A model generated the notes under the pieces. The model saw only the letters and a list, made by a program, of their open reading frames with translations. It was not told the origin of the DNA and made no database searches. DNA of 64,000 bases from Hormoscilla sp. GM7CHS1pb (GTDB lineage Bacteria > Cyanobacteriota > Cyanobacteriia > Cyanobacteriales > Desertifilaceae): the NCBI GenBank assembly GCA_014323675.1, contig JACONN010000006.1, forward strand, positions 806,001 to 870,000. Direction: 5' to 3'. A program made the position numbers and the translations under genes. Shown in pieces: positions 8,257 through 16,299 of this stretch. How positions within the stretch are numbered: the stretch's first letter is position 1; each line of letters begins with the position of its first letter.

Positions 8257-8784
8257 ATGGATAGTCCATTACCAATAATATATTTGTCCCTATTTCTCTG
8301 TTTACTAGGTGTAGCCGCTTGGTTTGTGTTGCGGCAGATATTCAAAACTCGCCAAGCCGAAAGTTCTCTAGGGAAGCTGCAAAAGAAGCTGAAAAGTGAG
8401 AAAGGCACCTCGGAAGAATATTATCAACTAGGTTGCATCTATTCAGATAAGAAAATGTTCGCACAGGCGATTAAGCTGTTTCAACAAGCCCTGAAAGTAG
8501 AAAAATTGCCAGAAGAAGAGAGTGCCCTAGTATATAATGCCTTGGGATTTGCCTACACTGCTCAAGAACAGTACGATCTGGCAATTCGCAACTATAAAGA
8601 AGCTATTAAGGCAGTGCCAGACTATGTGATAGCGTTAAATAACCTGGGGTATACTTATGAAAAAAAGAAGTTAACAGCTCAGGCATTAGAACTGTATGAA
8701 GAAGCTTTGAAAAGCGAGCCAAATAATGCTACAGCTAAAAAACGGGCAGAATCACTACGCAAACGCTTAGCCCCCTCTAAGTGA
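8257..8784 (+). CDS. ycf37: Ycf37-like TPR protein (photosystem I assembly)
   Basis: 175 residues from ATG 8257; an in-frame TTG at 8248 would add three residues and is less likely. An N-terminal membrane helix (IIYLSLFLCLLGVAAWFVL) and a short basic linker lead into three tetratricopeptide repeats (EEYYQLGCIYSDKKMFAQAI, ALVYNALGFAYTAQEQYDLA, VIALNNLGYTYEKKKLTAQA). This architecture and length match cyanobacterial Ycf37, a thylakoid protein needed for photosystem I accumulation. Assignment rests on architecture and on recognition of the N-terminal SLPxxYLSL-type sequence. A generic TPR protein is the alternative. Confidence 0.75.
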   Translation: MDSPLPIIYLSLFLCLLGVAAWFVLRQIFKTRQAESSLGKLQKKLKSEKGTSEEYYQLGCIYSDKKMFAQAIKLFQQALKVEKLPEEESALVYNALGFAYTAQEQYDLAIRNYKEAIKAVPDYVIALNNLGYTYEKKKLTAQALELYEEALKSEPNNATAKKRAESLRKRLAPSK

Positions 8785-8944
8785 AACAGGAGAGGGGGAG
8801 AGGGGAAGAGTGGGAGAGGGGGGAGGGAGAGGGGGGAGAGAATTGGTCAGATAATCATAGATAATGGTAGAGAGATAAAGTAGCGCTATCCCCTCACCAA
8901 AAGCGATCGCCCGCTCAATTAAAAATTGAAAATTATCAATTTTA

Positions 8945-9658
8945 ATGAATAAATTTGTGTTTGTTACGGACTTAGACAATACTCTGGTAGGGGATGACGA
9001 GGGGATGGCAGAACTCAACCAGCAGCTCGATCGACACCGGAGGGAACAGGGGACGAATGCGCACCCACAAGCGGCTTTTAGATCCAGATGCCCTGGTGGC
9101 TTCGGTGGGAACGGAAATATATTTTGATGGCATAGAGAAAACACCCGATCTGGCATGGTCAGAAAAACTCTCAGAAGCATGGAACCGAGAGGCGATAGTG
9201 GCTACAGCTGCGCATTTTGCCGATCTATTTCGCCAACCAGAATCAGAACAGGGTGATTTCAAAATCGGCTATTTCTGCACTCGCGAGCGCGCGGGGCTGC
9301 ATATATTATACCCCAGTGGGAATCTATGCTTGCGGAAAAAGGATTGATCTGTAAGATAATATACAGTAGCGGCGAATACCTGGACATAGTGCCCAAAAAT
9401 GGTGATAAAGGTATGGCGATGGAGTTTGTGCGTCAGAAATGGGAAATGCCTGCATTTTCTACTGTAATATGTGGGGATTCAGGAAATGATATTGCCCTAT
9501 TTAATGTACCAGAAGCGCGGGGTATAATGGTCGGGAATGCCCAGCCAGAACTGCGCCAATGGTATGAAAAAAACGCTGCCGACTACCACTATCAGGCAAA
9601 AGCTGCTTGCGCTGGGGGCATTCTGGAAGGTTTGAGGTACTTTGGCTTATTGACGTAA
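8945..9658 (+). pseudogene. Sucrose-phosphate phosphatase remnant
   Basis: Three frames together spell a HAD-superfamily sucrose-6-phosphate phosphatase. Frame 1 (8945-9050) starts FVFVTDLDNTLVGDDEG with the DxDxT nucleophile motif. Frame 2 (about 9050-9320) continues DALVASVGTEIYFDG and LAWSEKLSEAWNREAIVATA. Frame 3 (9326-9655) gives SGEYLDIVPKNGDKGMAM, VICGDSGNDIALF and AKAACAGGILEGLRYFG. Roughly 20 residues carrying motif II (the YATGR segment) are missing near 9050 and there are two frameshifts. The final sucrose biosynthesis step cannot come from this copy. It abuts ruvA exactly (stop overlaps the ruvA ATG). Confidence 0.85.
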
Positions 9659-10308
9659 TGATTAGTTACTTATTTGGCACGGTAGCCCAAGTCCAGAAAA
9701 CAACCCCTAATCGTGTTATGCTAATTCTGGAAGTTAACCAGATCGGTTATGAAGTCCAGATCGGCAAGGGTCTAGCAGCTTCATTATCAGAGCGATCGGC
9801 CCGCGGACGGTCCGAAAAATCGGACGAACGGGTGCAAATCTTTACTCATCTGCAAGTGCGATCGGAACAACCAGTGCTGTATGGTTTTGCTTCAGGGGCA
9901 GAACGAGACCTCTTTCGCCAGTTAGTGAGCGTGAGTGGGATCGGGGCCCAACTGGCGATCGCCCTATTAGACACCCTGGGACTAGCAGATTTATTGCAGG
10001 CCATTGTCACTGGCAATGTCAAGCAGCTGGCCAAAACCCCAGGGGTCGGTAGCAAAATCGCCGAACGCATTTCCCTCGAACTCAGGAATAAGCTGGCAGA
10101 GTGGCGGACTCTGGCGGATATACCCATTCCCGGTAGCGCCGCACTGGCACCGGAACTGCAAGAAGATGTGGAAATCACCCTTCTCGCTTTAGGGTATACT
10201 ATAGAAGAAGTGGGGCTTGCCTTGCAAGCCCTCAGCCAAGACCCCCGGTTGCAGAAAAGTCAGGATGCTGAAACTTGGATTAAAGAGGCGATCGCCTGGT
10301 TTACATAG
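9658..10308 (+). CDS. ruvA: Holliday junction DNA helicase subunit RuvA
   Basis: 216 residues from ATG 9658 (MISYLFGTVAQV); upstream in-frame Mets lie inside the preceding pseudogene. RuvA tetramers bind four-way junctions and load RuvB for branch migration. Domain I (OB fold) occupies residues 1-75. Domain II carries two helix-hairpin-helix motifs, LVSVSGIGAQLAIALL near 85 and KTPGVGSKIAERISLEL near 120. Domain III is at the C-terminus (ITLLALGYTIEEVGLALQAL). Between LAASLS and VQIFTHLQVR the protein seems a few residues longer than usual (ERSARGRSEKSDER), in a GC-rich palindromic stretch. Confidence 0.94.
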   Translation: MISYLFGTVAQVQKTTPNRVMLILEVNQIGYEVQIGKGLAASLSERSARGRSEKSDERVQIFTHLQVRSEQPVLYGFASGAERDLFRQLVSVSGIGAQLAIALLDTLGLADLLQAIVTGNVKQLAKTPGVGSKIAERISLELRNKLAEWRTLADIPIPGSAALAPELQEDVEITLLALGYTIEEVGLALQALSQDPRLQKSQDAETWIKEAIAWFT

Positions 10309-10320
10309 TACCATATGGGC

Positions 10321-10350
10321 TTGACAGCAACAGGCAAAAGCATGTGATAA
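10321..10350 (+). promoter_or_regulatory. Candidate promoter upstream of rpsO
   Basis: TTGACA at 10321-10326 is a perfect -35 hexamer. An 18-bp spacer leads to TGATAA (10345-10350), a fair -10. It lies in the short ruvA-rpsO gap and would give a leader of about 40 nt before the S15 gene. The -10 is weak, so this is tentative. Confidence 0.4.
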
Positions 10351-10395
10351 GATAAGAAGTTGGCTGTTTATGAGAAGTAGCTCAAAAGATAATCC

Positions 10396-10665
10396 ATGAG
10401 TCTAGCGCAAGAAGAGAAACACCAAATAATGGCTGACTACCAGCTGCATGAAACGGACACGGGTTCGGCAGATATGCAAGTAGCCGTATTGACGGAAAAG
10501 ATCAACAGGCTGAGTAAACATCTGCAAGCCAACAAAAAAGACCACTCTTCCCGCCTGGGACTGTTGCGGATGATTAGTAAGCGCAAGCGCCTGTTGAGCT
10601 ACATTAAAAAGCAGGATGCAAACCGCTATCAGGCTTTGATCGGTCGGTTAAAAATTCGCGGCTAA
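10396..10665 (+). CDS. rpsO: Ribosomal protein S15 (uS15)
   Basis: An 89-residue 30S protein that binds the central domain of 16S rRNA. It reads MSLAQEEKHQIMADYQLHET, then DTGSADMQVAVLTEKINRL, HLQANKKDHSSRLGLLRMIS and KRKRLLSYIKKQD, the complete uS15 signature at the standard length. The PAM68-like gene follows after 5 bp, an arrangement common in cyanobacteria and consistent with co-transcription. Confidence 0.97.
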   Translation: MSLAQEEKHQIMADYQLHETDTGSADMQVAVLTEKINRLSKHLQANKKDHSSRLGLLRMISKRKRLLSYIKKQDANRYQALIGRLKIRG

Positions 10666-10670
10666 AACCC

Positions 10671-11141
10671 ATGTCCACCGTTCCGGAAAAATCAGAAAAA
10701 GAGCGCGATCGGCTGCCATTTGAACCCACGAGTAAGCGCCAAAAAACTCGCCCAGCAGCAGGCCCAGCAGCAAGATCGACAGTAAAAAAGGAGCCGAAAA
10801 AAACGCCGATATCTAAAGAAGACAGGGCCATCCCAGAAGCTGTCAGCAAGCGGATGGTGCGGCGGATGGCTCTATTGTGCGGCATACCGACCGCATTGGG
10901 CATGTTGACTTTTGGAGTCAGTTATGGCATATATGTCTACACTGAGTTCAAGCTGCCCAATGTGGCGGTGCTTCTGACCAGTATAGGTTGTTTTGGGTTG
11001 GGCATCTTGGGATTGAGCTACGGCGTCCTCTCAGCCTCTTGGGAGGAAAAAGTCCCGGGAAGTCTGCTAGGTTGGGCAGAATTCACTACCAATTTCTCCC
11101 GCATGACCGCTGCATGGCGGTCTGTCAAAGAAAAAGAATAA
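10671..11141 (+). CDS. PAM68 family protein (photosystem II assembly)
   Basis: 156 residues. The N-terminal 55 residues are charged and proline-rich (RLPFEPTSKRQKTRP). Two transmembrane helices then lie at about 66-88 (LLCGIPTALGMLTFGVSYGI) and 98-120 (VAVLLTSIGCFGLGILGLSY), followed by a conserved tail (SASWEE..PGSLLG..EFTTNFSRMTAAWR). This is the DUF3464/PAM68 pattern; family members assist early steps of photosystem II assembly in the thylakoid. It lies 5 bp after rpsO. Its fourth to ninth codons fall in an 18-bp sequence (CACCGTTCCGGAAAAATC) that also occurs at 14666 and 54855. Confidence 0.88.
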   Translation: MSTVPEKSEKERDRLPFEPTSKRQKTRPAAGPAARSTVKKEPKKTPISKEDRAIPEAVSKRMVRRMALLCGIPTALGMLTFGVSYGIYVYTEFKLPNVAVLLTSIGCFGLGILGLSYGVLSASWEEKVPGSLLGWAEFTTNFSRMTAAWRSVKEKE

Positions 11142-11164
11142 TCCCACCAGTGGGGTGGTCTCGG

Positions 11165-11313
11165 GTGTTGCGGTGCATCTCACTTTTGCTATGCTCGCAG
11201 CGGAGGGGGCGTTACCCGGGGATCTGGCGCACCGACAGGCTACCGGTCCTGCGCGATGCGGGCATATTCACCGGTAACCCAGAAACCTGGCTTTTCCAAA
11301 AAACCAGGTTTCT
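11165..11313. repeat. Dispersed GC-rich repeat plus hairpin
   Basis: The non-coding gap before aroF holds GGTGCATCTCACTTTTGC (from about 11172), which recurs near 14284, 21762 and 33607, then CTCGCAGCGGAGGGGGC (compare 5790, 16860 and 21785). It ends in a hairpin, AGAAACCTGG (11281-11290) pairing with CCAGGTTTCT (11304-11313). The hairpin could terminate the rpsO-PAM68 message. No coding potential is seen here. Confidence 0.6.
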
Positions 11314-11444
11314 TAATTCAAAATAGAGATACACCCTCTGGTGAAGGCCAAGTGGGAAATCGGAAATTATTATTAAACCCATAGATAGGCGCTTTGAGTG
11401 TCTGGGTGGTCTCTTAGAACTAGAAACAACAGCAGGAACTGGAC

Positions 11445-12509
11445 ATGATTGTAGTAATGAAGAGCGGCACCCCAGATGTGGAAATTAGCCGCGTGAGTGA
11501 AGAACTGAGTACCTGGGGACTGTCTCCAGAGAAAATTGTCGGCAAGCATAAGGTGGTCATCGGTCTAGTTGGGGAGACAGCTCATCTGAATATCGAGCAG
11601 ATCCAAGAAATTAGCCCCTGGATCGAGTTAGTGTTACGGGTGGAGCAGCCCTTTAAGCGGGCGAGTCGGGAGTTTCGCCACGGCGATCCTTCTGAGGTGG
11701 TGGTGCAGACCCCTGATGGTCCAGTTACCTTTGGGGAACATGAGCCCCTGGTGGTGGTAGCAGGACCCTGTTCTGTGGAAAATGAGAAGATGATTGTCGA
11801 GACCGCTAAGCGCGTCAAGGCTGCTGGTGCTAAGTTCCTGCGCGGTGGTGCCTACAAGCCTCGGACTTCGCCCTATTCTTTCCAAGGTCACGGGGAGAGT
11901 GCTTTGGGACTGCTGGCAAAGGCGCGGGAAGCTAGCGGTCTGGGCATAATCACAGAGGTGATGGATACCGCCGATCTTGAGGTTGTGGGAGAAGTGGCGG
12001 ACGTGCTGCAAGTGGGGGCGAGAAATATGCATAATTTCTCCCTGCTGAAGAAGGTGGGAGCCCAGGATAAACCAGTGCTGCTGAAGCGGGGCATGTCGGC
12101 GACGATCGAGGAATGGTTGATGGCAGCTGAGTATATCTTGGCAGCTGGCAATCAGAATGTGATTCTCTGCGAGCGGGGAATTAGGACGTTCGATCGCCAG
12201 TATGCTCGCAATACCTTGGACCTGTCAGCGGTGCCAGTGCTGCGCCGACTTACCCATCTGCCGATCATGATCGACCCCAGTCACGGGACGGGTCGTTCCG
12301 AGTATGTACCGGCAATGGCTAAGGCGGCGATCGCGGCTGGCACAGACTCCTTGATGATTGAAGTCCACCCGAACCCAGGGAAAGCCTTGTCTGACGGACC
12401 CCAGTCTCTGACACCAGAAGGGTTCGATCGGCTAATGCAAGAATTGGCAGTGATTGGCAAAGCTGTAGAACGCTGGCCCGAACCCCAACCCGCTGCTGTG
12501 CTGGTTTAA
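11445..12509 (+). CDS. aroF: 3-deoxy-7-phosphoheptulonate (DAHP) synthase
   Basis: Condenses phosphoenolpyruvate and erythrose-4-phosphate in the first step of the shikimate pathway. It has 354 residues: an N-terminal ferredoxin-like regulatory domain (MIVVMKSGTPDVEISRVSEE, residues 1-75), then a TIM-barrel with VVAGPCSVEN near 106, GGAYKPRTSPYSFQG near 135, GARNMHNFSLLKKVG near 190, LLKRGMSATIEEWLMAAEYI and MIDPSHGTGRSEYV near 277. This is the type I-beta (Bacillus/Thermotoga-like) form, in which the N-terminal domain can sense aromatic amino acids. It stands alone, flanked by repeat-rich spacers. Confidence 0.95.
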   Translation: MIVVMKSGTPDVEISRVSEELSTWGLSPEKIVGKHKVVIGLVGETAHLNIEQIQEISPWIELVLRVEQPFKRASREFRHGDPSEVVVQTPDGPVTFGEHEPLVVVAGPCSVENEKMIVETAKRVKAAGAKFLRGGAYKPRTSPYSFQGHGESALGLLAKAREASGLGIITEVMDTADLEVVGEVADVLQVGARNMHNFSLLKKVGAQDKPVLLKRGMSATIEEWLMAAEYILAAGNQNVILCERGIRTFDRQYARNTLDLSAVPVLRRLTHLPIMIDPSHGTGRSEYVPAMAKAAIAAGTDSLMIEVHPNPGKALSDGPQSLTPEGFDRLMQELAVIGKAVERWPEPQPAAVLV

Positions 12510-12512
12510 CTC

Positions 12513-12950
12513 GCCGTTCGTAGTAAACCGTTCGTAATAAACCGTTCGTAATAAACCGTTCGTAATAAACCGTTCGTAGTAAGCACTTTAGTGCTTTCGG
12601 GCCACGCAGGGTAAGGACTTTAGTCCTTACTACGAACCTGTAAGGGCTACTACGAACCTGTAAGGGCTACTACGAACCTGTAAGGGGTGTGGTCAAAAGT
12701 AGTTGATAGCCAGGTGCCAGCTCCCCGGGTACTCCGTCTCCTACCAACGGGTTTTGACCACACCCACCTGTAAGGGCTAAAGTCCTTACTACGAACCTGT
12801 AAGGGCTAAGCTGTCGCGCATCTAAACTGCATGTTGGGGCTTCCGGTAAAATCGAGGCAACCCACGACAGCGTAGCGTCAGCTCTAACGGCAATTTTGGA
12901 CTATGCAATTTAAATGCATCACAGCTTACTACGAACCTGTAAATATTTCC
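12513..12950. repeat. Tandem repeat spacer (14-bp and 20-bp units)
   Basis: Directly after aroF there are five near-identical 14-bp units, CCGTTCGTAATAAA (12513-12590). The small palindromes AAGCACTTTAGTGCTT and GTAAGGACTTTAGTCCTTAC follow. Next come three 20-bp units, TACTACGAACCTGTAAGGGC (12629-12688), with further partial copies to 12940. The first motif (GTTCGTAGTAAG) is the reverse complement of the start of the second (CTTACTACGAAC), so the array as a whole can fold back on itself. An 81-bp miniature element has inserted into it. No ORF is evident. Confidence 0.85.
12685..12765. mobile_element. 81-bp miniature element with 9-bp target duplication
   Basis: Terminal inverted repeats GGGTGTGGTCAAAA (12685-12698) and TTTTGACCACACCC (12752-12765) bound 53 bp of non-coding DNA. 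The 9-mer ACCTGTAAG lies immediately before (12676-12684) and after (12766-12774), which looks like a target-site duplication, although the host array itself contains this 9-mer. Half-copies (GCTATCAACTACTTTTGACC followed by ACACCC) occur at 29525 and 53926. Confidence 0.75.
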
Positions 12951-12951
12951 T

Positions 12952-12984
12952 AGCTGTAGGGTGGGTGTCCCCCACCCTACAGCT
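12952..12984. terminator. Strong hairpin upstream of nadA
   Basis: AGCTGTAGGGTGGG pairs perfectly with CCCACCCTACAGCT around a short GTGTC-type loop and is followed by TTTT on the plus strand. This is the best rho-independent-terminator-like structure in the aroF-nadA gap and would end transcription coming from aroF. Confidence 0.6.
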
Positions 12985-13043
12985 TTTGGTGAAATATACT
13001 ATTATTAATTAATATTCCTTTATATTCCAGGTAACTGCTAACT

Positions 13044-14018
13044 GTGTTTACAACGGCACTCGTTCAACCAGACGCTATTCAGACACCAGCCTTTCCTCTA
13101 GACCTGTTTGAGGCGATCGCCGCCCTGAAACAGGAGTTAAATGCCGTGATTCTGGCCCACTACTACCAAGAACCGGACATTCAGGACATTGCTGACTACA
13201 TCGGAGACTCCCTGGGACTGTCCCGGCAAGCTGCCAGCACCGACGCCGATACGATCGTGTTTGCGGGGGTCCATTTTATGGCAGAAACGGCAAAAATCCT
13301 CAACCCAGACCTGCTGGTGCTATTGCCAGACTTAAACGCGGGCTGTTCTCTGGCAGATAGTTGTCCGCCAGAGGCCTTTGCGGCTTTCAAAGCCGCTCAT
13401 CCCGATCATCTAGTTGTTTCTTACATCAACTGCTCGGCGGCAATTAAGGCGATGAGCGACATTATTTGCACCAGTTCCAACGCTGTCAAGATAGTCAGTC
13501 AAATTCCCGAAGATAGACCGATAATTTTTGCGCCCGATCGCAACTTGGGGCGATATGTGATGGAGCAAACGGGACGAGAGATGGTATTATGGGAAGGAAG
13601 CTGTATGGTGCATGAAACATTCTCGGAAAAGAAGATAGTTCAGTTGCAAATTGAACATCCAGAAGCGGAGATCATTGCCCATCCAGAGTGCGAACCCCCA
13701 GTCCGGCGCCACGCTAGCTATATCGGCTCGACAACGGCGCTGTTGAAGTACGCTTCATCGAGTGCTAGCGAAGCATTTATTGTGGCAACGGAGCCGGGAA
13801 TCATTCACCAGATGGAAAAACAGACTCCTGGTAAGCAGTTTATTCCCGCACCGCCAACGAACAACTGTGCTTGTAACGAATGTCCTCACATGCGGTTGAA
13901 TACTTTGGAGAAGTTGTATTTGGCGATGAAGCATCGCACTCCCGAGATTACCATGGCAGAGGACATTCGGGTAGCCGCTTTGCGACCGATTCAGCGGATG
14001 TTAGAGATGAGCGCTTAG
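13044..14018 (+). CDS. nadA: Quinolinate synthase
   Basis: Condenses iminoaspartate with dihydroxyacetone phosphate to quinolinate, the NAD precursor, using a [4Fe-4S] cluster. 324 residues with GTG start at 13044. Landmarks: NAVILAHYYQEPDIQDIADY near 33, GDSLGLSRQA near 54, VFAGVHFMAETAKILNP near 70, LPDLNAGCSLADSCPPE with a cluster cysteine near 102, VSYINCSAAIKA, WEGSCMVHE near 193 and the C-terminal cluster site NNCACNECPHMRLNTL near 280. Complete and standard. nadB and nadC are not in the window. Confidence 0.95.
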   Translation: MFTTALVQPDAIQTPAFPLDLFEAIAALKQELNAVILAHYYQEPDIQDIADYIGDSLGLSRQAASTDADTIVFAGVHFMAETAKILNPDLLVLLPDLNAGCSLADSCPPEAFAAFKAAHPDHLVVSYINCSAAIKAMSDIICTSSNAVKIVSQIPEDRPIIFAPDRNLGRYVMEQTGREMVLWEGSCMVHETFSEKKIVQLQIEHPEAEIIAHPECEPPVRRHASYIGSTTALLKYASSSASEAFIVATEPGIIHQMEKQTPGKQFIPAPPTNNCACNECPHMRLNTLEKLYLAMKHRTPEITMAEDIRVAALRPIQRMLEMSA

Positions 14019-14070
14019 AATTATTCTGGAGACGATAAGCGTGGATGAACGGAAAATTATTAATTTATCG

Positions 14071-14183
14071 GGCGTTGCACAATTACGGGATGATGGGCAT
14101 AGTTGCAGAAGTCTTAAATCTAGACTACAAGCCAGTTTAAGTTATGTGCATGCGTAGGCATCATCCCCAAAATGTGCAACGCC
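14071..14183. mobile_element. 113-bp IS1-derived miniature element, copy 1
   Basis: Starts GGCGTTGCACAATTACGGGA and ends CATCCCCAAAATGTGCAACG-CC, the same ends as the IS1-family element at 46047-47039. The 8-mer ATTTATCG directly flanks both sides (14063-14070 and 14184-14191), a target duplication of the size IS1 makes. It has no ORF and is nearly identical to copies at 46695 and 62580, so it was probably moved in trans by that transposase. It lies downstream of nadA. Confidence 0.9.
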
Positions 14184-14388
14184 ATTTATCGTTCATCCTT
14201 CATCATTATTCTAGATTTTAGGAAATTTTTCCAATAATTAATTATCCGATCGCAACTTGAGGTATAATTTAGTAAATACTCATGGGTGCATCTCACTTTC
14301 GCACCGGCGAAGCATTTGGGCGACAAATTATAGCAGATGCTGAGAAATACGGAAACCGAATTTATGAGAGAGGAAAACTTGTGCTCTG

Positions 14389-14760
14389 ATAACTGCGATC
14401 GCGATAGAAGGATTCAAAACTTTAGAAAAAGTTAGCTTAACTCTGGGCAACCTCAATTTTTTGAGCGGCACCAATGCTAGCGGGAAGTCTAACTTTTTTG
14501 ATGGCCTGCGAGTCTTGCAGGGTATCGGTTACGGATTAACAATAGATGAAATATTCGATGGTAAACCTAAAACTGCCTATAGCGACCTGTGGGAGCCAAT
14601 TCGCGGGGGAAGCAGTCAAGCTAACTTTGTCCGGCGCGGCGATGCTCCCTTAAATGGAAAAAACCGATTTTTCCGGAACGGTGCGATGCGATTTTCAGCA
14701 ACCCTGAAGTCCCCAGATGAATCCGGCGACGAGCTACAATATTCTCCGCCGCATATCCGC
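14389..14760 (+). pseudogene. AAA ATPase (OLD/RecF-like) 5' fragment
   Basis: One open frame reads AIEGFKTLEKVSLTLGNLNF then LSGTNASGKSNFFDGLRVLQ, a P-loop of the RecF/OLD-like ATPases, followed by DLWEPIRGGSSQANFVRRG. These are the first ~120 residues of a protein that is normally 350-450 residues. The frame runs straight into palindromic element copy B at 14760 and nothing ATPase-like follows, so the 3' two thirds are lost. No clear start codon precedes it. Confidence 0.75.
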
Positions 14761-14830
14761 CGATTTTTTCGGTCGTTTCCGGGAGCACCCACCATGTTGT
14801 GTCGCATCCAGCGCACAACATGGGTGGGTT
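14760..14830. repeat. Long palindromic element, copy B (right arm truncated)
   Basis: CGATTTTTTCGGTCGTTTCC and GGGAGCACCCACC lead to the stem CCCACCATGTTGTG / CACAACATGGGTGGG around the loop TCGCATCCAGCG, which is identical to copy A. The outer right arm (GGAAACGAAAGTCCG in copy A) is missing. It marks the break point of the ATPase pseudogene. Confidence 0.8.
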
Positions 14831-15003
14831 GTGAGGGAGAAGCTGTTGGTAGGAGACCGGCCAGTTTTTGCAGCAGAAACCCCTCCTATAGCTAGCTCCC
14901 GATGGGAAGTGACCTACTCTGATGGCGATCGCCTGAAATGCGACCGCTCTCGACCGGTGCTTCATCAGCTCCTGGGAGACTGCATCTGTGGGGAACTAGA
15001 TGG
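14831..15003. other. Unassigned segment between palindrome and intron fragment
   Basis: About 170 bp with an open plus-strand frame (KLLVGDRPVFAAETPPIASS then WEVTYSDGDRLKCDRSRP) that I do not recognise. It has no start codon of its own and is bounded by a truncated palindrome and the 3' end of an intron fragment on the other strand. Probably a gene scrap. Confidence 0.3.
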
Positions 15004-15515
15004 GTCGGGGTCGAGCTGTCCCTCGCGAGACAACCCTCCAATTTACGAGACCGTTTTACCAGGTATCCGTACCTCACTCCAGGGTGGGTTCTTGGCTTAG
15101 TCAAGATTACTCTTCCCGGTCACTTCCTATTATCACCGTCCAACGTCAGCATATCCTTGGGCATTACCCCAGGCTATGGCTACGCCACGCTGCGCGATTG
15201 GCTTCTTTGAACATCCTTCCCCTGATTGCTTACGCTTATCATCTAACTTATCCCCTGGGAGAGTTTGCTGGCTGATGTGACCAGTAGTGCTCAGTCCATG
15301 GATAGCTAATCAGAGGTTATTTCGTTCCATACAACCTCTGAGATGTCTTTAGGGATCCTGCTCTACCCCGGGAGTGTTTCCGCAATACAGAGTAGTCAAG
15401 ATGGACAACTACTCGCGCTCTCCTTCCCCTTTTGGGGCCAGCGTGTTTAGCCTTATTTCGCTGGTTTCTAGTGACGAGGCTTAATTTACACAAGATTCGA
15501 TTTCTCTTCCCTTGG
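15004..15515 (-). mobile_element. Group II intron fragment (3' part), minus strand
   Basis: Read on the minus strand, this matches the introns at 44417-47614 block by block: ACCAGCGAAATAAGGCT near 15450, CTCCCGGGGTAGAGCAGG near 15365, ATAAGTTAGATGATAAGCG near 15240, GGGTAATGCCCAAGGATATG near 15150, a domain VI-like hairpin, and the 3' terminal CAGCTCGACCCCGAC ending at 15004. The 5' end of the intron is missing and it joins a metacaspase remnant at about 15515. The domain V equivalent is diverged, so this copy is probably inactive. Confidence 0.75.
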
Positions 15516-15519
15516 ACAT

Positions 15520-16297
15520 ATTTCCTGGAGGGCTTGAATTGGTTGAAGGAAAGGGCTGCTGCTGACGGGGAAGCTACCATAATTATCTATTACTCAGGAC
15601 ATGGGTGGCTGGAGAAAACTAATAATCGCTACTACCTGTTGCCACATGACATTAAACCCTTCGACATACCGGGATCTGCCCTAAGCTCGGAAGATTTTAC
15701 CAGTGCTTTGCGCCAAATTCAGGCACAACGTTTATTGGTCATCGTCGATAGCTGCCACGCGGTGCAGGAATGGCAACTGCTAAAGACGGAGGAGCCGCTT
15801 TTACGCTCCCCTCGGACTTTGTGCAGACCTCCGCCCCAAAGGGTTTTGTCGATCGCCTCAAACAAGGCCAGGGTCGGGTGGTCTTCGCTTCATCTAGGGG
15901 CGATCAAAAATCCTGAATACGACGAGATCGACAGATGAGTATCTATACCGATCATCTCATCGAAGCCTTGAAGGGTAAAGCTAATCAACCCGATGATACG
16001 GTTGTGAAGATTTCTAATTTGATCAACCATCTGGGTGAGAAGGTGCCTGAAAGCGCTCAAGATTAGGTCGAGAACAAAATCCTCACTTCATATCTGATAC
16101 AGAAGACTTTCCTGTTGCCCTACTGCTGGGAGGAAAAGGACTGTCTGCTGCTACAGAGGAAAAGTATAAGGAACCATCAACCGATCGACAGACTATCAAT
16201 AAGGATGAGCGCAGTGGTGGTATCTACTTCGGAAGTGGCTCAGTTACTGTCACCGGGGATCTGGTCGGACGCAATCAGAAAAAGTATGGTAAGTAGG
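15520..16297 (+). pseudogene. Metacaspase (peptidase C14 family) remnant
   Basis: Successive frames give a caspase-fold p20/p10 region. First come IIIYYSGHGWLE with the catalytic His (about 15585) and LLVIVDSCHAVQ with the catalytic Cys (about 15735). After a frameshift near 15790 come GFVDRLKQGQGRVVFASSRG and MSIYTDHLIEALKGKANQPD. Then, after a stop, FISDTEDFPVALLLGGKGLS and a GGIYFGSGSVTVTGDLVG tail. At least three frame or stop lesions are present, and the N-terminal third is replaced by an antisense intron fragment. The open frame 15432-15938 that spans the junction is chimeric and not a real gene start. Confidence 0.8.
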
Positions 16298-16299
16298 TA

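Noticed and set aside
12513..12950. Possible CRISPR array in the aroF-nadA spacer
   Set aside because: The repeated units (14 and 20 bp) abut each other without unique spacers of constant length, and there are no cas genes nearby.
15432..15938. 168-codon plus-strand frame taken as one gene
   Set aside because: Its first ~28 codons are antisense intron sequence; only the part after 15520 is metacaspase, and this shifts frame before its end.
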